This document shows positions 61,660-64,000 of a stretch of DNA of 64,000 nt, in pieces. The notes beneath the pieces are model-generated. The model searched no databases and was not told where the DNA came from. It was given only the letters and a program-made list of their open reading frames with translations. The DNA is taken from positions 1,306,074 to 1,370,073 of the forward strand of contig NW_024468510.1 of NCBI RefSeq assembly GCF_001632365.1. The letters run 5' to 3'. The number at the start of each line of letters is the position of its first letter. Position 1 is the stretch's first letter. This DNA is from Laetiporus sulphureus 93-53. Taxonomy: Eukaryota > Basidiomycota > Agaricomycetes > Polyporales > Laetiporaceae. Made by a program: the position numbers and the translations under genes.

Positions 61660-62018
61660 ATGCCCAACGCCCGAGTCCTACGCGATATCAAAGCCCGCAA
61701 TGGTGTGAAGGCGAACGAGATCATCCGACGAGCCTACCTCTACGTCGCGCGTAACCAAAGCCTCCCGCCTCAGGTGCGCTACCAGGCGCAGCTCCAGCTG
61801 AACACGTTCGGGAAGTACACCCGCCCGACGACGGTGAAAAACCGGTGCATAGAGACGGGACGTGGACGAGGCATCATGGGCGAGTTTGGGCTGTGCAGGG
61901 TATGTTGTTATCTTGAACGAGTCGCCGCTTTTGTTGACTCTGACTCCCTTGCCAGTATCAATTCCGGCTGAAGGCACTGAAGGGGGAAATCGCTGGCGTC
62001 AGGAAAGCCTCTTGGTAG
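61660..62018 (+). CDS. MRP2: Mitochondrial ribosomal protein uS14m (Mrp2)
   Basis: Small-subunit protein of the mitochondrial ribosome. Start MPNARVLRDIKARNGVK at 61660, EIIRRAYLYVARNQSLPPQV, RYQAQLQLNTFGKYTRPTTV, KNRCIETGRGRGIMGEFGLC. After an intron (about 61900-61956) the last exon gives RYQFRLKALKGEIAGVRKAS and W, with the stop at 62016-62018. The uS14 signature RP..V.NRC..TGR.RG.....l.R..fR is complete. There is no zinc-binding Cys quartet, which is normal for mitochondrial and many bacterial C-minus forms. About 100 residues matches the family. An in-frame upstream Met extends the reading by 38 codons but is not conserved in style. Confidence 0.93.
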
Positions 62019-62298
62019 TGGGATTTCCCGATACTTGCACACCAAGGCATCCACTTTTACTCACGAGAGATATGCTCCTCTTTATCCTGCACCATCGATA
62101 TCAATGTCACGACTGCGTACACTTGAATCATTCCCTTATCCCTCCGCCGCGACTGTCCCAGTTCATCCTGACATTAAAAAACCATGGCATTTCCCCATGT
62201 GCGATAACAGACAAGCATAGCCAACGAAAGCGGTATCCAGAACCTTCGTAACCGACAAAAATGTTCCTGATATTCTGGCCAATAACCGTACAACCTAC
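62019..62298. other. Intergenic between convergent genes
   Basis: The 3' flanks of uS14m and the bZIP gene. No feature seen. Confidence 0.5.
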
Positions 62299-64000
62299 TC
62301 ATACTGTCGCTTGAGGCTCCTGGAAGTCTGCCAGCCGCAGCTCGCATTCGCCTCTCTCACGCCTCCAGCGGTTCGTGATGTTTAGGGTAGCTTGATCAAC
62401 AAGGAACCTGGACGACGAGACCGTGAATCACCAAACACATCCTTCCATGCGCATAGAGCCACCTACTTGTACCGCTGGAGCCATGTCTCCGAGATCTCCC
62501 AGTTGGTATGGGCCAGGACATCATCCCCATGGATGGTCACCGCACTCCGATAATCGTGCAGACAATCAACAAGATCGAAACGACCTGAGCAGACGTCAAT
62601 ATAACACATCCTGATTAACAGAGTGAACTCACCTCGCAACAGAATCATGCGGTCACGTAGTTCGGGGTGAAGGATCGCGTCGATGACACTCTCTTCAGCA
62701 TAATCAATAATGGCACAATCCTATCTCTAGTGCGCTCTCACCATGAGGGACAGTTCTGAAGAGGTTCAGACAATGAGGATCAGGAGATTATGTGATTCGC
62801 AACTTGTACTTGCCTCTGGACCAGAGTGGGCCGAAGAGATGAAGGTAAACAGTAAGCACTGTTGCGCTTGTAGTTGTCCAAGTGGTAGCTGCGTGCGCCA
62901 TTATTGAGCGCGTCTCGCGTCGACAACAAAATAGGGGCTTACTGTATGAGTTTGTACGCATCAGTCTTCTTTGGCTCTATGTCTTCGTCTTCTGTCGACG
63001 TTTGCGCAGAGGGGGTGGGCCCAACTCTCGATTGTTGCACACCCACGGGGGATGATCCTACCATAGATAGACTAGGCAGACTGGGATCAGCGGGAACACC
63101 CAGAGATGTCTGCATATACGACGCTGGATAGGAACCGCCAACATTCCCTGAGGTTGATGTAGCGTAGGAGCCAGAGGCATTCGGGGAGGAAGATGACATG
63201 AACATCGGAGAACCCGACGAGTTATTACGTAACAGTTCGTTTAGCAGGACATTGTCATGAGGTGGCCTAGTCGAAGCTGAGTAGAGGCCGTTTGAAGCGA
63301 CAGACGGTCCGGCGGAGCTCAAAGGCACCAACATGGGGTTCGAAAAGGAATCCACATGTTCACCGTTGGATTCGTCGATTCCTCGCGATCGCTTCGACCG
63401 TGCACTGAGTGTGTCCTCATCCGGCGGTCGCTTTTGGCCACCTGCTGCGCCAGCTGATGCACCGGCGGCCTCGCTAGTGGCTTGCTTGTGCCGCTGGTAG
63501 CTTTCCCAAGCCGAGTCGGTCTCTGCTTTGTTGAGGAAGTTGTGGAAGTCGTTGATGTCCCATCCAAGCTTTGGTAGGATGCCGCCCGCCCCTTCTCCTA
63601 TGAATCCGCTGAGGCTACGGAGCAGATCGCGCAGCACTTGATTTTCATGCATGAGATCTGCAGAAAGATGAACATAGGTTTGGATCGAAGCAAAGAGCTA
63701 CAAACCCTTCAGGATCTTCCTCATCTGGGTGAGGGCCTCATCCTTGCCCCCTGAAAGGATCTCCACGCTCGCCTCGAGATCTCGGATCTGGGAATGTTTG
63801 AGTATACCAGACTATCCGCGATGATGCTGAACATGGCACGCACGCGCTGCTGCTTTCTGAGACGGAACTCTCTTTGGGCTATTCGGTTCTGATCGCGCCG
63901 AGCTGCTTGTGAGCTGGGGACATCAGGGACGTAAGCATGATCACGTTGAGAAAGGACCCGCACTTTGGATTTTTCTTCCTCCCCGGTTTGCCTGGATGGT
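62299..64000 (-). CDS. bZIP transcription factor, AP-1-like (5' truncated)
   Basis: Nuclear regulator. At the window edge the reading gives GKPGRKKNPN joined to SQAARRDQNRIAQREFRLRK (basic region), then QQRVR, DLEASVEILSGGKDEALTQM and ENQVLRDLLRSLSGFIGEGA (leucine zipper and extension). A Ser/Gly/Pro-rich middle ends in DAYKLI. Downstream exons read YHLDNYKRNSAYCLPSSLRP, TVPHESVIDAILHPELRDRM, RFDLVDCLHDYRSAVTIHGD and NWEISETWLQRFLVDQATL, ending DFQEPQATV at 62299-62301. This C-terminal block recurs in agaricomycete bZIP proteins. One intron (62756-62813) begins with GC instead of GT on the sense strand. Stress or sulfur metabolism roles are possible by family, but nothing in the window decides. 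The 5' part lies beyond 64000. Confidence 0.9.

Overview
The window is nuclear DNA of a filamentous basidiomycete, most likely an agaricomycete. Genes are interrupted by many GT-AG introns of about 50-65 bp. Coding blocks alternate strand within short distances. The protein families are fungal: Erb1, Arp4, Stu1/CLASP, an Nrc2/Fpk1-type AGC kinase, HSF-type and bZIP regulators, Pex11, and multi-pass receptor-like proteins of the kind expanded in mushrooms. There is no operon, CRISPR array, prokaryotic replicon or recognisable tRNA.

Layout. 0-4.2 kb: a 5'-truncated acyl-CoA dehydrogenase, a small probably mitochondrial protein, and an enoyl-CoA hydratase/isomerase ending in a PTS1-like AKL. Two of the three therefore belong to fatty-acid oxidation. 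4.8-11.1 kb: two multi-pass membrane protein genes and one doubtful relic, with a small Llp-type (DUF2423) nucleolar protein between them. 12.3-17.3 kb: ERB1 and ARP4 back to back. 18-26.2 kb: a low-complexity basidiomycete protein, TRAPP subunit Trs20, mitochondrial rhomboid protease Pcp1, a Yip1-family Golgi protein and the meiotic AAA+ ATPase Pch2. 26.5-29.8 kb: an Rdx (SelW-like) redox protein and a Tvp38 VTT-domain protein. 30.3-32.0 kb: a degenerate terminal-inverted-repeat element with an internal duplication. 32.0-35.2 kb: a small mitochondrial-type membrane protein, a Pex11-family protein and a Tctex1 dynein light chain. 39.5-44.2 kb: CLASP/Stu1. 45.4-47.5 kb: an HSF-domain regulator. 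50.1-53.2 kb: an AGC kinase. 58.2-61.0 kb: an MFS transporter. 61.2-64 kb: a small membrane protein, mitochondrial uS14 and a bZIP factor cut by the window end.

Most genes look intact once introns are removed. Exon joins were worked out by eye from splice signals, reading frame and family conservation, so individual junctions are inferred. Several housekeeping pairs are divergent over 80-350 bp and may share promoters: ERB1/ARP4, TRS20/PCP1, PCH2/Rdx, PEX11/Tctex1 and the small TM protein/uS14m. Two stretches (about 35.2-39.5 and 53.2-58.2 kb) are gene-poor and hold only broken open frames.

I did not find a convincing new multi-gene system. The most notable points are an 8-nt micro-exon carrying one redox cysteine of the Rdx protein, an 11-nt micro-exon in the MFS gene, a GC-AG intron in the bZIP gene, the TIR element sitting in a promoter, and a 53-bp near-perfect palindrome at the 5' end of a membrane-protein gene.
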